From assembly GCA_965220935.1 (NCBI GenBank), contig OZ244857.1, positions 3,596,001 to 3,660,000 of the forward strand: a stretch of DNA of 64,000 nucleotides, read 5' to 3'. The stretch comes from Bin80 sp965220935. GTDB lineage: Bacteria; Bacteroidota; Rhodothermia; Rhodothermales; Bin80. The position numbers and the translations under genes were made by a program. The notes under the pieces were generated by a model. That model was not told the origin of the DNA. It worked only from the letters and a program-made list of their open reading frames with translations, and made no database searches. Of this stretch, positions 56,436 to 64,000 are shown piece after piece. Numbering within the stretch: the stretch's first letter is position 1; each line of letters opens with the position of its first letter.

Positions 56436-57128
56436 ATGAACAAACCTTTTCTTGCTCTGCAAGATTTTCTCACATCTGAGGCTGCACTGCACGGGCCAAT
56501 TGTGCCTCTTGAACCCCCAAAATCTTTCGCTCAGAAGATTATGACCTTAGTTGGTAACGATCATCCTGTGCGTGAGATAAAGACTCTGGATGCCCTTTGC
56601 AGTTATGTTGATACATCAAGATTGACTCCGATTGATCATCAGCGTACTCTTGCTGTGTTTGGAGATGGGAATCCAGAGGCAACCATCATGCTGATTGGTG
56701 AAGCCCCTGGTGCCGAAGAGGATCAGACTGGATCGCCATTTGTTGGGCGGGCAGGTCAACTACTTGATAAAATGCTCGCGGCCATTGACCTGTCAAGACA
56801 TGATATTTATATCACAAATATTCTAAAATCTCGCCCGCCAAAAAACCGTGACCCCAACCCCGAGGAGGTCTCTGCTCATTTACCCGTGCTTTACCGACAG
56901 TTGTCTTTCATTCAGCCAGAGTTTATCTTATGTCTAGGACGAGTGGCAGGACAAACACTTTTAGGGACAACCGATGCACTGAATCAACTTCGAGGTCGGG
57001 TACATTCGTATTATGGGGCATCTCTCATTGTAACCTATCACCCTGCAGCACTTCTGAGAAATTCAACATGGAAGAGGCCGACATGGGAAGATTTGAAATT
57101 ATTACGACAATTATCCACGTCACAGTAA
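56436..57128 (+). CDS. Uracil-DNA glycosylase, family 4-like, lacking the Fe-S cysteines
   Basis: Removes uracil from DNA by family resemblance. I choose the ATG at 56436 (230 residues); a start at 56364 adds 24 residues. Motif A GEAPGAEEDQTGSPFVGRAG and the C-terminal HPAALLRN are conserved as in family 4 enzymes. The four cysteines that normally hold a 4Fe-4S cluster are replaced: the CxxC before the P is S61/T64, KCRPP is KSRPP (S132) and the later Cys is H148. It probably folds without a cluster; activity is unproven. Followed by dnaB after 15 bases. Confidence 0.85.
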   Translation: MNKPFLALQDFLTSEAALHGPIVPLEPPKSFAQKIMTLVGNDHPVREIKTLDALCSYVDTSRLTPIDHQRTLAVFGDGNPEATIMLIGEAPGAEEDQTGSPFVGRAGQLLDKMLAAIDLSRHDIYITNILKSRPPKNRDPNPEEVSAHLPVLYRQLSFIQPEFILCLGRVAGQTLLGTTDALNQLRGRVHSYYGASLIVTYHPAALLRNSTWKRPTWEDLKLLRQLSTSQ

Positions 57129-57143
57129 ACACTATATGATTTA

Positions 57144-59327
57144 ATGCAAAGCGAAGAAGCCCGCCCATTCTCATCTGTACCTGTTCACAATCTACATGAT
57201 CATACTGGCCGCGTTCCACCACAGGCCGTGGATGTAGAAGAGCATATCCTAAGTGCTATGCTATTAGATCCTGATGCGGTGACGATCGCCACAGCCATTT
57301 TGACTCCCGATGTGTTCTATGTCCCGAAACATGAAGCCATTTTCTTGGCCCTGTGCGATCTCTCTGAAAAATCTCAACCCACTGATGTCATTACTGTCGC
57401 TGAGCGTCTACGTTCTACTCAGGAGTTAGACAAAGTTGGAGGGCTTCAATTTCTGAACTACCTTTCTCAGCTGACGCCAACATCTGTTAATACCGAATTC
57501 TATGCACGAATCATTGTTGAGAAAGGACTCCTAAGAAAAGCAATCGCCTCCATGTCACAGCACATCACCCAAGCCTATGATCCTGGAACCGATGCCTTTG
57601 AACTTCTTGATGAGACCGAAAAAAGCCTCTTTGAAATCTCTCACAGCCAGGTTCGGAAGACGGCACAAGCACTCCGAGATGTCCTTCAAGATACCATTAC
57701 GCATATTCAAGATATTGCGCAACATGATGGACAACTATCTGGAATCACCAGTGGGTTCACGAATCTTGATTCAATTACAGGCGGCTGGCAAAACTCGGAT
57801 TTAATCATTATTGCAGGTCGTCCATCCATGGGAAAATGTGTTGATGCAGATACGCCTATTCTTCAATCTGATGGACAACTCGTTCGAATAGCAGATCTTT
57901 ACGATCAACAGAAAGCAAATCTCTTAACTCTCGGAGAAGATCACAAATTTTCTGTCACACAACCTGCGGCTTATATCTATGATGGCATCAAACCCGTCTA
58001 CCGAGTGACCACACGATTGGGACGAACCGTGAGTACAACCCTATCGCATCCTTTTCTCACTCATCAAGGCTGGCAGCCTTTAGGTGAACTTGTTACGGGA
58101 AGCTGCATTGCTGTGCCAAGTGAATTGCCTGTCTTTGGACCTCACTCTGCATCTGACTCAGAGATCGCTCAGCTTTTCACCACTCTACGTTATCCCCACA
58201 AACTGCAATGGTCTGTGCCAGACACTGGAGGGACAGCCATCAATCTAAAAGGGGTTCAAGCCCTTCCGCGATGGGCGTTTTCACTAACCTCGCGGTGTCT
58301 ATCAGATTTGATTGGCCAACTTTTCAGTGATAAATCTCATTCCATTGTTACGCCCTCAAACCTACTAGCACAACAGTTGTCGCATCTCTGTCTTAGGCTT
58401 GGTATTGTCTGCAAGATTCGCAAACAGTCTCATGGATGGAAGATCACCCCTGTAAGGCAAGCGGATCAACGCCAAAATCATATCATCTTTGACGAGATTG
58501 TTCGCATTGAAGATCTCGGGGAGCGCCCTGTCTATGATTTGACCATAGATGAAACACACAACTTTGTCGCGTCCGATGTCTGTGTCCACAATACCGCTTT
58601 TGCGCTGACATGTGCAAGAAATGCGGCCATGCATCCAACCCATCCTGTGCCGTGTGCCATCTTCTCTCTGGAGATGAGTGCTCGTCAATTAGCGCAGCGG
58701 CTCATTACATCTGAAGCAAGAGTGAATGGCCAAGCAGCACGAAGTGGGAACATGTCTCAGGATGATTTTAATGCGTTAGTCCAAGCTGCATCTAAATTTC
58801 ATAACACTCAAATCTATATTGACGATTCTGCGGGGCTTGGCGTGATGGAACTCCGAGCAAAATGCCGAAGGTTAAAGTCCGAACGTAATATTGGGCTTGT
58901 TCTGGTTGATTACCTGCAATTGATGCAAGGCAATTCGAAGGATAACCGGGAGCAGGAGATTGCAAATATCTCACGCTCGCTCAAAGAACTTGCAAAGGAA
59001 TTAGACATTCCAGTGATCGCGCTGAGTCAGCTCAACAGAAACGCAGAGGAGCGAAAAGATCGGCGACCCCAGTTGTCCGATTTGCGAGAAAGCGGTGCGA
59101 TTGAGCAGGATGCAGATGTGGTTGCGTTTATCTATCGTGCTGAGTACTATGGCATTAAGGAAGAAACGCGAGACGGGATCACCAACTCCACCGACGGCAT
59201 GGCAGAAATCATCGTCGGAAAACACCGCAATGGCCCCACTGGAAGCGTTGACCTTAGATTCATCAAGAAATACGCTCGTTTTGAGAATTACGAGATGTAT
59301 CGTCAACCCGAGGAGGATCAGTTTTAG
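57144..59327 (+). CDS. dnaB: Replicative DNA helicase DnaB with an intein
   Basis: 727 codons, of which 475 remain after splicing. The N-terminal domain starts near VPPQAVDVEEHILSAMLLDP. The helicase core has Walker A GRPSMGK, interrupted after Lys231 by the intein, then T484 restores GKT and AFALTCARNAAMHP. Walker B is LVLVDYLQLM, followed by IPVIALSQLNRNAEERKDRR and DLRESGAIEQDADVV. Without intein removal the P-loop is broken, so splicing is needed for activity. Confidence 0.96.
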   Translation: MQSEEARPFSSVPVHNLHDHTGRVPPQAVDVEEHILSAMLLDPDAVTIATAILTPDVFYVPKHEAIFLALCDLSEKSQPTDVITVAERLRSTQELDKVGGLQFLNYLSQLTPTSVNTEFYARIIVEKGLLRKAIASMSQHITQAYDPGTDAFELLDETEKSLFEISHSQVRKTAQALRDVLQDTITHIQDIAQHDGQLSGITSGFTNLDSITGGWQNSDLIIIAGRPSMGKCVDADTPILQSDGQLVRIADLYDQQKANLLTLGEDHKFSVTQPAAYIYDGIKPVYRVTTRLGRTVSTTLSHPFLTHQGWQPLGELVTGSCIAVPSELPVFGPHSASDSEIAQLFTTLRYPHKLQWSVPDTGGTAINLKGVQALPRWAFSLTSRCLSDLIGQLFSDKSHSIVTPSNLLAQQLSHLCLRLGIVCKIRKQSHGWKITPVRQADQRQNHIIFDEIVRIEDLGERPVYDLTIDETHNFVASDVCVHNTAFALTCARNAAMHPTHPVPCAIFSLEMSARQLAQRLITSEARVNGQAARSGNMSQDDFNALVQAASKFHNTQIYIDDSAGLGVMELRAKCRRLKSERNIGLVLVDYLQLMQGNSKDNREQEIANISRSLKELAKELDIPVIALSQLNRNAEERKDRRPQLSDLRESGAIEQDADVVAFIYRAEYYGIKEETRDGITNSTDGMAEIIVGKHRNGPTGSVDLRFIKKYARFENYEMYRQPEEDQF
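57837..58592 (+). other. DnaB intein (252 residues)
   Basis: Codons 232-483. Block A starts at Cys1 (CVDADTPILQSDGQLVRIAD). Block B is TTLSHPFLTHQGW with the conserved His. Block F is VRIEDLGERPVYDLTIDETH, followed by NFVAS, and block G ends DVCVHN. The +1 residue is Thr. Between blocks B and F a 100-120-residue region (LPRWAFSLTSRCLSDLIGQL, LRLGIVCKIRK) resembles the second half of a LAGLIDADG endonuclease, without clear catalytic dodecapeptides. Splicing residues look intact; homing activity is probably lost. Confidence 0.9.
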
Positions 59328-59332
59328 AAAAG

Positions 59333-59403
59333 AGGTGACGGACGGATTCGAACCGCCGTACAAGGCTTTGCAGGCCTCTGCCTAGCCACTCGGCCACGTC
59401 ACC
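59333..59403 (-). tRNA. tRNA-Cys(GCA)
   Basis: A 71-nt cloverleaf read on the minus strand: acceptor GGTGACG/CGTCACC, D-arm GTGGCCGAGTGGCTAGGC, anticodon loop CTGCAAA (anticodon GCA) and T-loop TTCGAAT. CCA is not encoded. Converges on dnaB, ending 5 bases from its stop codon. Confidence 0.93.
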
Positions 59404-59404
59404 T

Positions 59405-59677
59405 TGGCACGCCCGGCAGGAGTCGAACCTGCAGCCTGCGGATTCAGGTTTGTGCCGGTTTCCCGACTCCCTGGACTATCTCTTCACCTTCTTCACAGTT
59501 GAAGGAAGGGGTGGCCGTTTAGTCTCTACACCTTCCCCTGGGGGCTTGGCTCGGGATTACCGTAAACACGTGTTCCGAAGGCTTCCCCGAATTTGACCAC
59601 TTACACGCTATCCGTTTCCAGATAGCGGCCCGCTGTGTTGCAGAAGTCCGCTGCTCTATCCATTGAGCTACGGGCGC
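59405..59677 (-). tRNA. tRNA-Arg(TCT) interrupted by a group I intron
   Basis: The 5' exon 59677-59642 (GCGCCCGTAGCTCAATGGAT...ends ACTTCT) and the 3' exon 59444-59408 (AATCCGCAGGCTGCAGG...) join to a complete tRNA: acceptor GCGCCCG/CGGGCGT, anticodon stem GCGGA/TCCGC, and a 7-nt loop CTTCTAA giving anticodon TCT. The discriminator G and a CCA end (59405-59407) are encoded. Without splicing the tRNA is non-functional. The intron sits directly after anticodon position 36. Confidence 0.92.
59445..59641 (-). ncRNA. Group I intron (IC3-like, 197 nt) in tRNA-Arg
   Basis: The intron begins G after exon U and ends with G before AATCC. P1 is UCU|GC pairing with GCGGG (internal guide) across AACACA, with the required U-G at the splice site. 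P2 is CGCTATC/GATAGCG with a GAAA-type loop. The core follows the Azoarcus tRNA-Ile intron very closely: TGGTCAAATTCGGGGAA, GGTGTAGAGACTAAACGG and GATAGTCCAGGGAGT occur in the right order, ending ACAAACC. No open reading frame inside. Probably self-splicing. Confidence 0.93.
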
Positions 59678-59702
59678 AATATGTATGAGAACCGTTGCAA
59701 GG

Positions 59703-59776
59703 TCGGGGCGGCCGGATTTGAACCGACGACTTCTGCGTCCCAAACGCAGTGCTCTACCGGGCTGAGCTACGCCCCG
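59703..59776 (-). tRNA. tRNA-Pro(TGG)
   Basis: A 74-nt cloverleaf: acceptor CGGGGCG/CGCCCCG, D-arm GTAGCTCAGCCCGGTAGAG, anticodon stem CTGCG/CGCAG with loop TTTGGGA (anticodon TGG), and TTCAAAT T-loop. CCA not encoded. First of three minus-strand tRNAs after DUF4295. Confidence 0.95.
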
Positions 59777-59781
59777 AGGCG

Positions 59782-59949
59782 TTATTTCACAGCTTTTAGT
59801 TCGGCTTCCACCGCCTGCTGTGGCACCATCTTCTCTTTGAACCGAAAGCTTCCATTCGGTTTTGATTCCGCAACGATAATCTTCGCCATGACCTTTCGCT
59901 CCTGACGACGCTTCAATATCTTATCTCCAAAAGATTGTTTTTTTGCCAT
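59782..59949 (-). CDS. DUF4295-family small basic protein
   Basis: 55 residues: MAKKQSFGDKILKRRQERKV, then MAKIIVAESKPNGSFRFKEK, ending LKAVK. DUF4295 proteins are small, basic, and typically follow rpmB-rpmG in Bacteroidota; they are thought to be ribosome-associated. Two bases separate it from the rpmG stop codon. Function is inferred from location and family. Confidence 0.85.
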   Translation of the reverse strand: MAKKQSFGDKILKRRQERKVMAKIIVAESKPNGSFRFKEKMVPQQAVEAELKAVK

Positions 59950-59951
59950 GT

Positions 59952-60125
59952 TTACTTGATCTCTCTATGTAATGTATGCTTACGTAACGAAGCATTGTAC
60001 TTTTTTAACTCCAATCGCTGCGACGTATTACGGCGGTTTTTAACGGTAGAGTAACGACTCGTGCCTGGTGCCTCAGTACATTCAAGAATGACTTTATGCC
60101 GAACATCTTTGCCTTTTCGTGCCAT
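59952..60125 (-). CDS. rpmG: 50S ribosomal protein L33
   Basis: 57 residues: MARKGKDVRHKVILECTEAP, then GTSRYSTVKNRRNTSQRLEL and KKYNASLRKHTLHREIK. KNRRNTSQRLELKKY is the bL33 core. The CxxC zinc ligands are absent, so this is a zinc-free type with a single Cys. Between rpmB (13-base gap) and DUF4295. Confidence 0.95.
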   Translation of the reverse strand: MARKGKDVRHKVILECTEAPGTSRYSTVKNRRNTSQRLELKKYNASLRKHTLHREIK

Positions 60126-60138
60126 GATTCAATACTTA

Positions 60139-60375
60139 TTATATAGATACACCTTGGTGACGCGCTTCACGCAATACGGCTTCAATTCCTTTCTTATTGA
60201 TGGTCTTGATCGTATTGGCAGACACGCGCAATTTGATCCAGCGTTTTTGTTCTGGAAGGTAAAATCGCTTTGTTTGAAGATTAACTCCAAATCGGCGTCG
60301 TGTCTTGTTGTGTGCATGCGAGACATGGTTGCCAAACATAGGACCTTTACCGGTCAATTGATCTTTTCGTGCCAT
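60139..60375 (-). CDS. rpmB: 50S ribosomal protein L28
   Basis: 78 residues. Begins MARKDQLTGKGPMFGNHVSH, with AHNKTRRRFGVNLQTKRFYL, the bL28 signature, and ends VLREARHQGVSI. First of rpmB-rpmG-DUF4295. Confidence 0.95.
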   Translation of the reverse strand: MARKDQLTGKGPMFGNHVSHAHNKTRRRFGVNLQTKRFYLPEQKRWIKLRVSANTIKTINKKGIEAVLREARHQGVSI

Positions 60376-60439
60376 TAAATATTCCCTTTTTTGTTTTGGG
60401 TAGCAGGCTTATACGAGAAGCACTTGGGCTTTGTTCCAA

Positions 60440-61669
60440 TCACCGATCCTGAGCAACGGCGACACTCGGTTCTGATTTGGATGCACGCCATGCAGGATAG
60501 AGGGCTGCGAGTAGACATAGTCCAAAGGATGAAACCCCGATGAGCACCAAGTCAAGCGTTTGAATGGAGACGGGATAGGCGTTAATCACAAAGGATTCTG
60601 CTCCAAGGATGGGAATGATTTCAAACTGTTTCTGAATAACGAGAATTGTTAATCCTATCAAAAACCCGGCCCCAGAGCCGATCAGTCCTATCATCCCGCC
60701 TTGGATCAAAAATAGGTTACGTATGTCGGTAGCCGTAGCCCCCATCGCGCGCAGTGCCCCGATATTTTGTCGCTTTTCAACAACAACCATTGTCATGCAT
60801 CCAACAATATTGAAGGCGGCAACGATGCAGATCAGAATCAGGATCAGTGATGCTCCCCATTTCTCAATTCGCATCACATCATATAATGATTGCTGCAGTT
60901 CATACCATGTTTGGATGTGCAGCTGTTGCGGATACAGATCTATTAATTGTTGTTTAATCTTTGTTGCATCCTCAATGTTAGTCAAGCGTAAATCAACTCC
61001 AGAAACAGTCTCCTTCATATGAAAAAGAGTCTGGGCTTCGCTTAGGGCTATAAACACATGCGAGTTGTCGTAGGTCTCTTCAAGTTTGTATATCCCTCGT
61101 ACATCAAAGACTTGGGGTAGAGGTGGAGAAAATACCCGAGTCAGCATCTGCTCAAGACCTTGGGCAGAAAATAACATCGCTTGCCGACGATCAGAGTTTG
61201 GTATGAGCCGTAGGCGTTGGCTGAGGCCTAATCCCATGATCATTCCTTTGTTTTTTGTATCAAATTCTCCCGACACGAGTCCCTGACTTATTGTATCCGT
61301 TGCAACCCCCCGTATGATGACGACATGATGACTCTGTGGCTGATTGACGGTCACTAGTAGCGCTTTCCCCTCGGCATACGGCTGGGCGCTAACCACTCCG
61401 GTGAGTTGCATCGCTTGATGTGCAATTGTCTCGGCCTGTTCATGCGATAGGATCTCTTCATTGCTTGCCTCAATGCGTACATGAGGATCTATGGACACTA
61501 GAAGATCGCGAACAACATCATAGAATCCATTCATGACCGATAGTACAATGATCAGTGCGGCGACTCCCACAGTGATTCCTGCCACTGAAATCGCACTCAT
61601 AATGGTGATTAAGGGAAATCTCTGCCGGCTGTGCAGATATCGGCGTGCAATAAATAGTCGATAATCCAT
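60440..61669 (-). CDS. LolC/LolE-family ABC transporter permease (lipoprotein release)
   Basis: 409 residues from the ATG at 61669 (MDYRLFIARRYLHSRQRFPL). An N-terminal transmembrane helix (ITIMSAISVAGITVGVAALI IVLSVMNGF region) is followed by a periplasmic MacB-like domain (about residues 50-255) and an FtsX-type domain with three helices (LILILICIVAAFNIVGCMTM, GGMIGLIGSGAGFLIGLTIL and VLIGVSSFGLCLLAALYPAW). The cytoplasmic loop EKRQNIGALRAMGATATDIR is typical. LolD-type ATPase is not in the window. Confidence 0.88.
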   Translation of the reverse strand: MDYRLFIARRYLHSRQRFPLITIMSAISVAGITVGVAALIIVLSVMNGFYDVVRDLLVSIDPHVRIEASNEEILSHEQAETIAHQAMQLTGVVSAQPYAEGKALLVTVNQPQSHHVVIIRGVATDTISQGLVSGEFDTKNKGMIMGLGLSQRLRLIPNSDRRQAMLFSAQGLEQMLTRVFSPPLPQVFDVRGIYKLEETYDNSHVFIALSEAQTLFHMKETVSGVDLRLTNIEDATKIKQQLIDLYPQQLHIQTWYELQQSLYDVMRIEKWGASLILILICIVAAFNIVGCMTMVVVEKRQNIGALRAMGATATDIRNLFLIQGGMIGLIGSGAGFLIGLTILVIQKQFEIIPILGAESFVINAYPVSIQTLDLVLIGVSSFGLCLLAALYPAWRASKSEPSVAVAQDR

Positions 61670-61799
61670 TCTGAGGCTTGGGGAGAATTTGTAGATCATA
61701 CGACTTGTTGAACATGGTGTTGAAAGTGTAAGGGAATTTTTTGTATATTTTCACGTCCACTTAATAAGATAGCCATTCAATAAATAGGATGATGAATAT

Positions 61800-62760
61800 T
61801 ATTTATTCGCTGACGGAGACGAATATAGACCTGAGTTCAAAAGCATTAAAGAGATGAAACAGAGTGCTATTGAGGGGGACTCACATGCACAACTACTTTA
61901 GGAATCCACTATTATGAAGGCGTGGGCATCGCCCAAGATCCTTCAAAAGCCATTTACTGGTACAAAAAAGCGGCTGCAATGGCGCAACACAACCTTGGGG
62001 TAGCATTTCAATTAGGGGTAGAACGAAACGATTCGGAAGCATTCCGCTGGTACAAAAAAGGGGCGGAGCAAGGGGGCTTTCGCGACCGCAATTTAATGTA
62101 GGGTTTCACTACTATCACGGAAAGTGGACAGAGCATGATTTGAATGAAGATTTTCGTTGGTTCAAAAAATCTGCTCTACAGGGGTATCCTGACGCAGAGG
62201 CGTATCTCGGAGGTTGCTATTACAGTGGGTATGGCGTAAAACAGGATATTTCTCAAGCGTTACATTGGTGGAGAAAGGCCTCAGATCATGGGAATTTAGA
62301 TGCCCAGGTTTCTATAGGAAATTGCTATGCAACTGGCAAGGGGGTACCTCAGGACCCTAAAGAATCTGCCCGTTGGTACAAGCATGCGGCTGATCAGGGA
62401 GATCCTGAGGGACTAAACCAGCTCGCATTCGCTTATTCTGAGGGATTTGGTGTTCAAAAAAATGACACCAAAGCTTTACAGTTGTGGAAAAAGGCAGCCG
62501 AGAATGGGCCATTCCTCCGCACAGCACAACCTCGGATATTTCTACAGTGAAGGAAAAGGGGGCACCATAGATCATGATAAGGCCATTTACTAGTATAGGA
62601 AAAAGGCAGTTGATGTCAAACATGATTATCCTGAGGCTTTTGTCCTATGGAGTAAGGCTCGATCAGGGACATGACCAAGCACAGTCTTGTATTTTTATGG
62701 TCGCTGCACAGAACAAAGTCCGTCGGAAGCGAAGCGCTGGTGGAAAAATCAGCCGACCAA
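61800..62760 (+). pseudogene. Sel1-repeat protein pseudogene
   Basis: Repeats of the SEL1 type run through several frames: YYEGVGIAQDPSKAIYWYKK; then GVERNDSEAFRWYKKGAEQG ending at a stop near 62100; then 62140-62550 with DFRWFKKSALQGYPDAEAYL, GYGVKQDISQALHWWRKASD, GKGVPQDPKESARWYKHAAD and GFGVQKNDTKALQLWKKAAE. A shift near 62505 continues AQPRIFLQ/HNLGYFYSEG and later shifts hold further partial repeats. Such proteins mediate protein interactions; here decayed in at least three places. Confidence 0.8.
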
Positions 62761-63161
62761 GGGCACCCTCAAGCCATTGTGAGACTAGAAATGACTGCGA
62801 AGCTCATTCAGAGCAACCTTGTTTGACGAGTAGAGACTATAGCAGTCTCCTTGGCGAATCTGATTTTATCAAGTGGACATCTAGTGATGGAATTATCGTC
62901 ATGAATATGCCACTTCTCAAAGTTTTTCATTCAATGACTCGAGAAATCAACTTATGTGATATAGACCATCCCGAAAGTGATATTGCACGATCTTCGGCCT
63001 AAGCTCTGCGAGAGGTCAGCAATAGTGGGGATGACTCTGTTTGATAAATTGAAGATCGTTAAATCGCAACAAAAAATCTCTCTATCATCAAAGTTCATAA
63101 CTCGGGGCATTCAGCATGCTCAAATCGTATATGTGAGACCCAGCGTGTGGAACGATAACTA

Positions 63162-63422
63162 GTGCCCGTCCAGAAAAGCATCTAACAGCGCTGAATCGCC
63201 TATTCTGTATGGGTTTATAGATTCAAAATAAACGTTATTTTGTTGCGAAGATTTTGCGGCCATTTTCTAGATTACGCGTTAGAGGTACCAAAAATGGGAG
63301 TTTTCAGTATACACCCTGTCATTTGTTACCTTGAATTCACACATCTTCAAGCGAAATGATCGGCGATAAATGTCATATAGAATAGGAACTTCAAAGAAAA
63401 TTTTCTATTTCTGGACGGACAC
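63162..63422. mobile_element. 261-bp MITE with ISNCY-like ends
   Basis: Terminal inverted repeats GTGCCCGTCCAGAAA and GTGTCCGTCCAGAAA (complement of the right end) differ at one position. TAACTA is duplicated at 63156-63161 and 63423-63428. No coding capacity. The GTG-C/T-C start and the 6-bp duplication match the ISNCY element at 17965, suggesting mobilisation by a transposase of that type. Confidence 0.75.
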
Positions 63423-63459
63423 TAACTAGATTGCACTACGACAATAGAAGACCTACTAA

Positions 63460-64000
63460 ATGAATCAACACTCACAACTTACAGACATTCAGGATTTTGA
63501 TCAGCTCTTAAATTATTTGCATGATGACCTGGATTGGCCGATTTCATCGGATAGTTTTGAAGACGATTTCTTTGAGTACTCTTCGGAGGCGCTGGGACTG
63601 GATGCTCAGATCGCGGCTAAAATTCAGTCCATCAAGCGCCTACGCCCCCTTGCTGTGAATCAACCATGGGGGATCATTTTTATTGAGTTTGAACCCAAGC
63701 GCTTACCCATCCTTGCGCTGCGCAGAATTCTGAACCACTTTCTGATCAAGAGCCGTGTTACGACTGGCGGGCCAAAGTGGCACATAGAAGATCTTCTGTT
63801 TATTTCCAATTACGGACTATCTGAGCACCGGCAGATCACCTTTGCCCATTTCACCTCTCAGCGTGAAGGCGCTCCAACCTTGAAGGTCATTGACTGGAAC
63901 GAGCGCGATACCGCACTTCATCTTGAATACGTTGATCAGCAGCTGACCCAATATTTATCTTGGCCCTCGGACAAAGACCCCGACTCTTGGCGCAAACAGT
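63460..64000 (+). CDS. N-terminal part of a large restriction-modification methyltransferase (runs off the window)
   Basis: The ATG at 63460 opens 180 codons to the window end without a stop. The protein begins MNQHSQLTDIQDFDQLLNYL and includes LRPLAVNQPWGIIFIEFEPK, RLPILALRRILNHFLIKSR and QITFAHFTSQREG. This resembles the N-terminal module of large type IIG/Eco57I-like DNA methyltransferases. The catalytic NPPY-type motif would be beyond the window, so the assignment rests on the N-terminal region only. The MITE ends 37 bases upstream and may affect its promoter. Confidence 0.55.
   Translation, partial: MNQHSQLTDIQDFDQLLNYLHDDLDWPISSDSFEDDFFEYSSEALGLDAQIAAKIQSIKRLRPLAVNQPWGIIFIEFEPKRLPILALRRILNHFLIKSRVTTGGPKWHIEDLLFISNYGLSEHRQITFAHFTSQREGAPTLKVIDWNERDTALHLEYVDQQLTQYLSWPSDKDPDSWRKQ

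Noticed and set aside
59519..59743. Minus-strand frame across tRNA-Arg intron and tRNA-Pro
   Set aside because: Covers structured RNA genes; a chance frame.
62574..63002. 142-codon frame after the Sel1 repeats
   Set aside because: Overlaps further frameshifted Sel1 repeat pieces and has no coherent domain.

Overview
The window looks like the origin-proximal part of a chromosome from the Bacteroidota/Rhodothermota group, at moderate GC. The lineage signs are the order rpmB-rpmG-DUF4295, the run rplM-rpsI-rpsB-tsf-pyrH-frr, and dnaA-dnaN preceded by DnaA boxes. A parS-like site lies inside rsmG. The group assignment is inference from gene order and protein character; no search was run.

Housekeeping blocks, left to right: the 3' end of mfd (+) converging on rsmG-mnmG-mnmE (-); rpmH-rnpA-yidC (-); tRNA-Gly and tRNA-Val (+); DUF177-rpmF-plsX-fabH-fabD-fabG-DEAD helicase (-); a putative oriC, then dnaA-dnaN, rplM-rpsI, rpsB-tsf-pyrH, frr and tRNA-Ser (+); gmk-coaBC-udg-dnaB (+). 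DnaB carries an intein. After dnaB, on the minus strand, come rpmB-rpmG-DUF4295, tRNA-Pro, a tRNA-Arg(UCU) interrupted by a group I intron, and tRNA-Cys, then a LolC/E-like permease further right.

Between these blocks are accessory islands full of insertion sequences and broken genes. 4.5-20 kb holds an ISL3 remnant split by an IS1111-type element, an ISAzo13 element, and an accessory operon. That operon has three tandem 394-residue AAA+ ATPases, two tiny membrane proteins and a decayed EcoRI-type methyltransferase; an IS1634 element interrupts one ATPase, and a decayed ISNCY element follows. 23-33.4 kb holds an ISL3 element (8-bp target duplication) with another IS nested in it, an overlapping two-gene operon (DUF4143-type AAA ATPase plus a 1371-residue STAND/NACHT-like protein), and an OLD-like ATPase pseudogene. 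48.4-54.4 kb holds gene remnants, a small lipoprotein and a methyltransferase pseudogene split by a TnpB element. 61.8-64 kb holds a Sel1-repeat pseudogene, a 261-bp MITE and the start of a likely type IIG restriction-modification gene.

Target-site duplications can be read directly for six elements (ISAzo13, IS1634, ISNCY, ISL3, one TnpB element and the MITE), and a probable one for the IS nested in ISL3. For IS1634 and the second TnpB element, removing the insertion restores the interrupted frame. The most interesting items are the two candidate defence-like operons, two TnpB elements with terminal inverted repeats (one with an exact 8-bp direct repeat), the intron in tRNA-Arg, the DnaB intein with an apparently reduced endonuclease domain, and a family 4-like uracil-DNA glycosylase lacking all four iron-sulfur cysteines. 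The IS load and many pseudogenes suggest relaxed selection, as in host-restricted or bottlenecked lineages; that too is inference.
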